A stretch of DNA of 5,498 nt, taken from contig JAATGX010000278.1 in NCBI GenBank assembly GCA_015688915.1, positions 1 to 5,498 of the forward strand. The letters run 5' to 3'. Each line of letters opens with the position of its first letter. The first letter of the stretch is position 1. A model generated the notes under the pieces. It searched no databases. It was not told the DNA's origin and worked only from the letters and a program-made list of their open reading frames with translations. This DNA comes from Desulfuromonadales bacterium. Lineage in GTDB: Bacteria; Desulfobacterota; Desulfuromonadia; Geobacterales; Pseudopelobacteraceae. The translations under genes and the position numbers were made by a program. Below, in pieces: positions 5,492-5,498 of the stretch.

Positions 5492-5498
5492 CAGAAAA

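Overview
The window looks like chromosomal DNA of a Gram-negative deltaproteobacterium (Desulfobacterota), most likely a Geobacter/Pelobacter relative. This rests on protein character (an Aquifex-type short aconitase, a metal-dependent KdsA, an OmpW barrel), GC-rich third codon positions in most genes, and my recollection that Geobacter genomes carry pyrG next to kdsA. No species can be named from the sequence alone. Every gene is on the + strand.

Layout. Positions 1-102 are the 3' end of pyrG (CTP synthase). kdsA (106-924, KDO-8-phosphate synthase) follows after 3 bases and is closed by a good hairpin terminator at 986-1021. An AT-rich intergenic stretch holds an FNR-type palindrome, a possible sigma-70 promoter and a second perfect palindrome. 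It leads into an OmpW-family outer-membrane barrel gene (1204-1809), which ends in a very strong terminator (1832-1874). After a leader of about 190 bases comes a two-gene unit: an Aquifex-type aconitate hydratase (2076-4010) and, 10 bases on, pyruvate kinase (4021-5460). The last 38 bases hold only a short hairpin cut off by the window edge.

How the genes fit together. pyrG and kdsA are linked by the need for CTP and KDO-8-P in making CMP-KDO for lipopolysaccharide inner core. ompW is flanked by terminators and is probably its own unit. Its upstream FNR-like site suggests, without proof, redox- or anaerobiosis-linked control. The aconitase-pyruvate kinase pair would co-express a citric-acid-cycle step with the PEP-to-pyruvate step.

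This is mostly an ordinary core-metabolism region: I see no mobile element, CRISPR, RNA gene or novel multi-gene system. The points most worth a second look are the serine found where aconitases normally have their first [4Fe-4S] cysteine, the aconitase-pyk pairing, and the two palindromes upstream of ompW.
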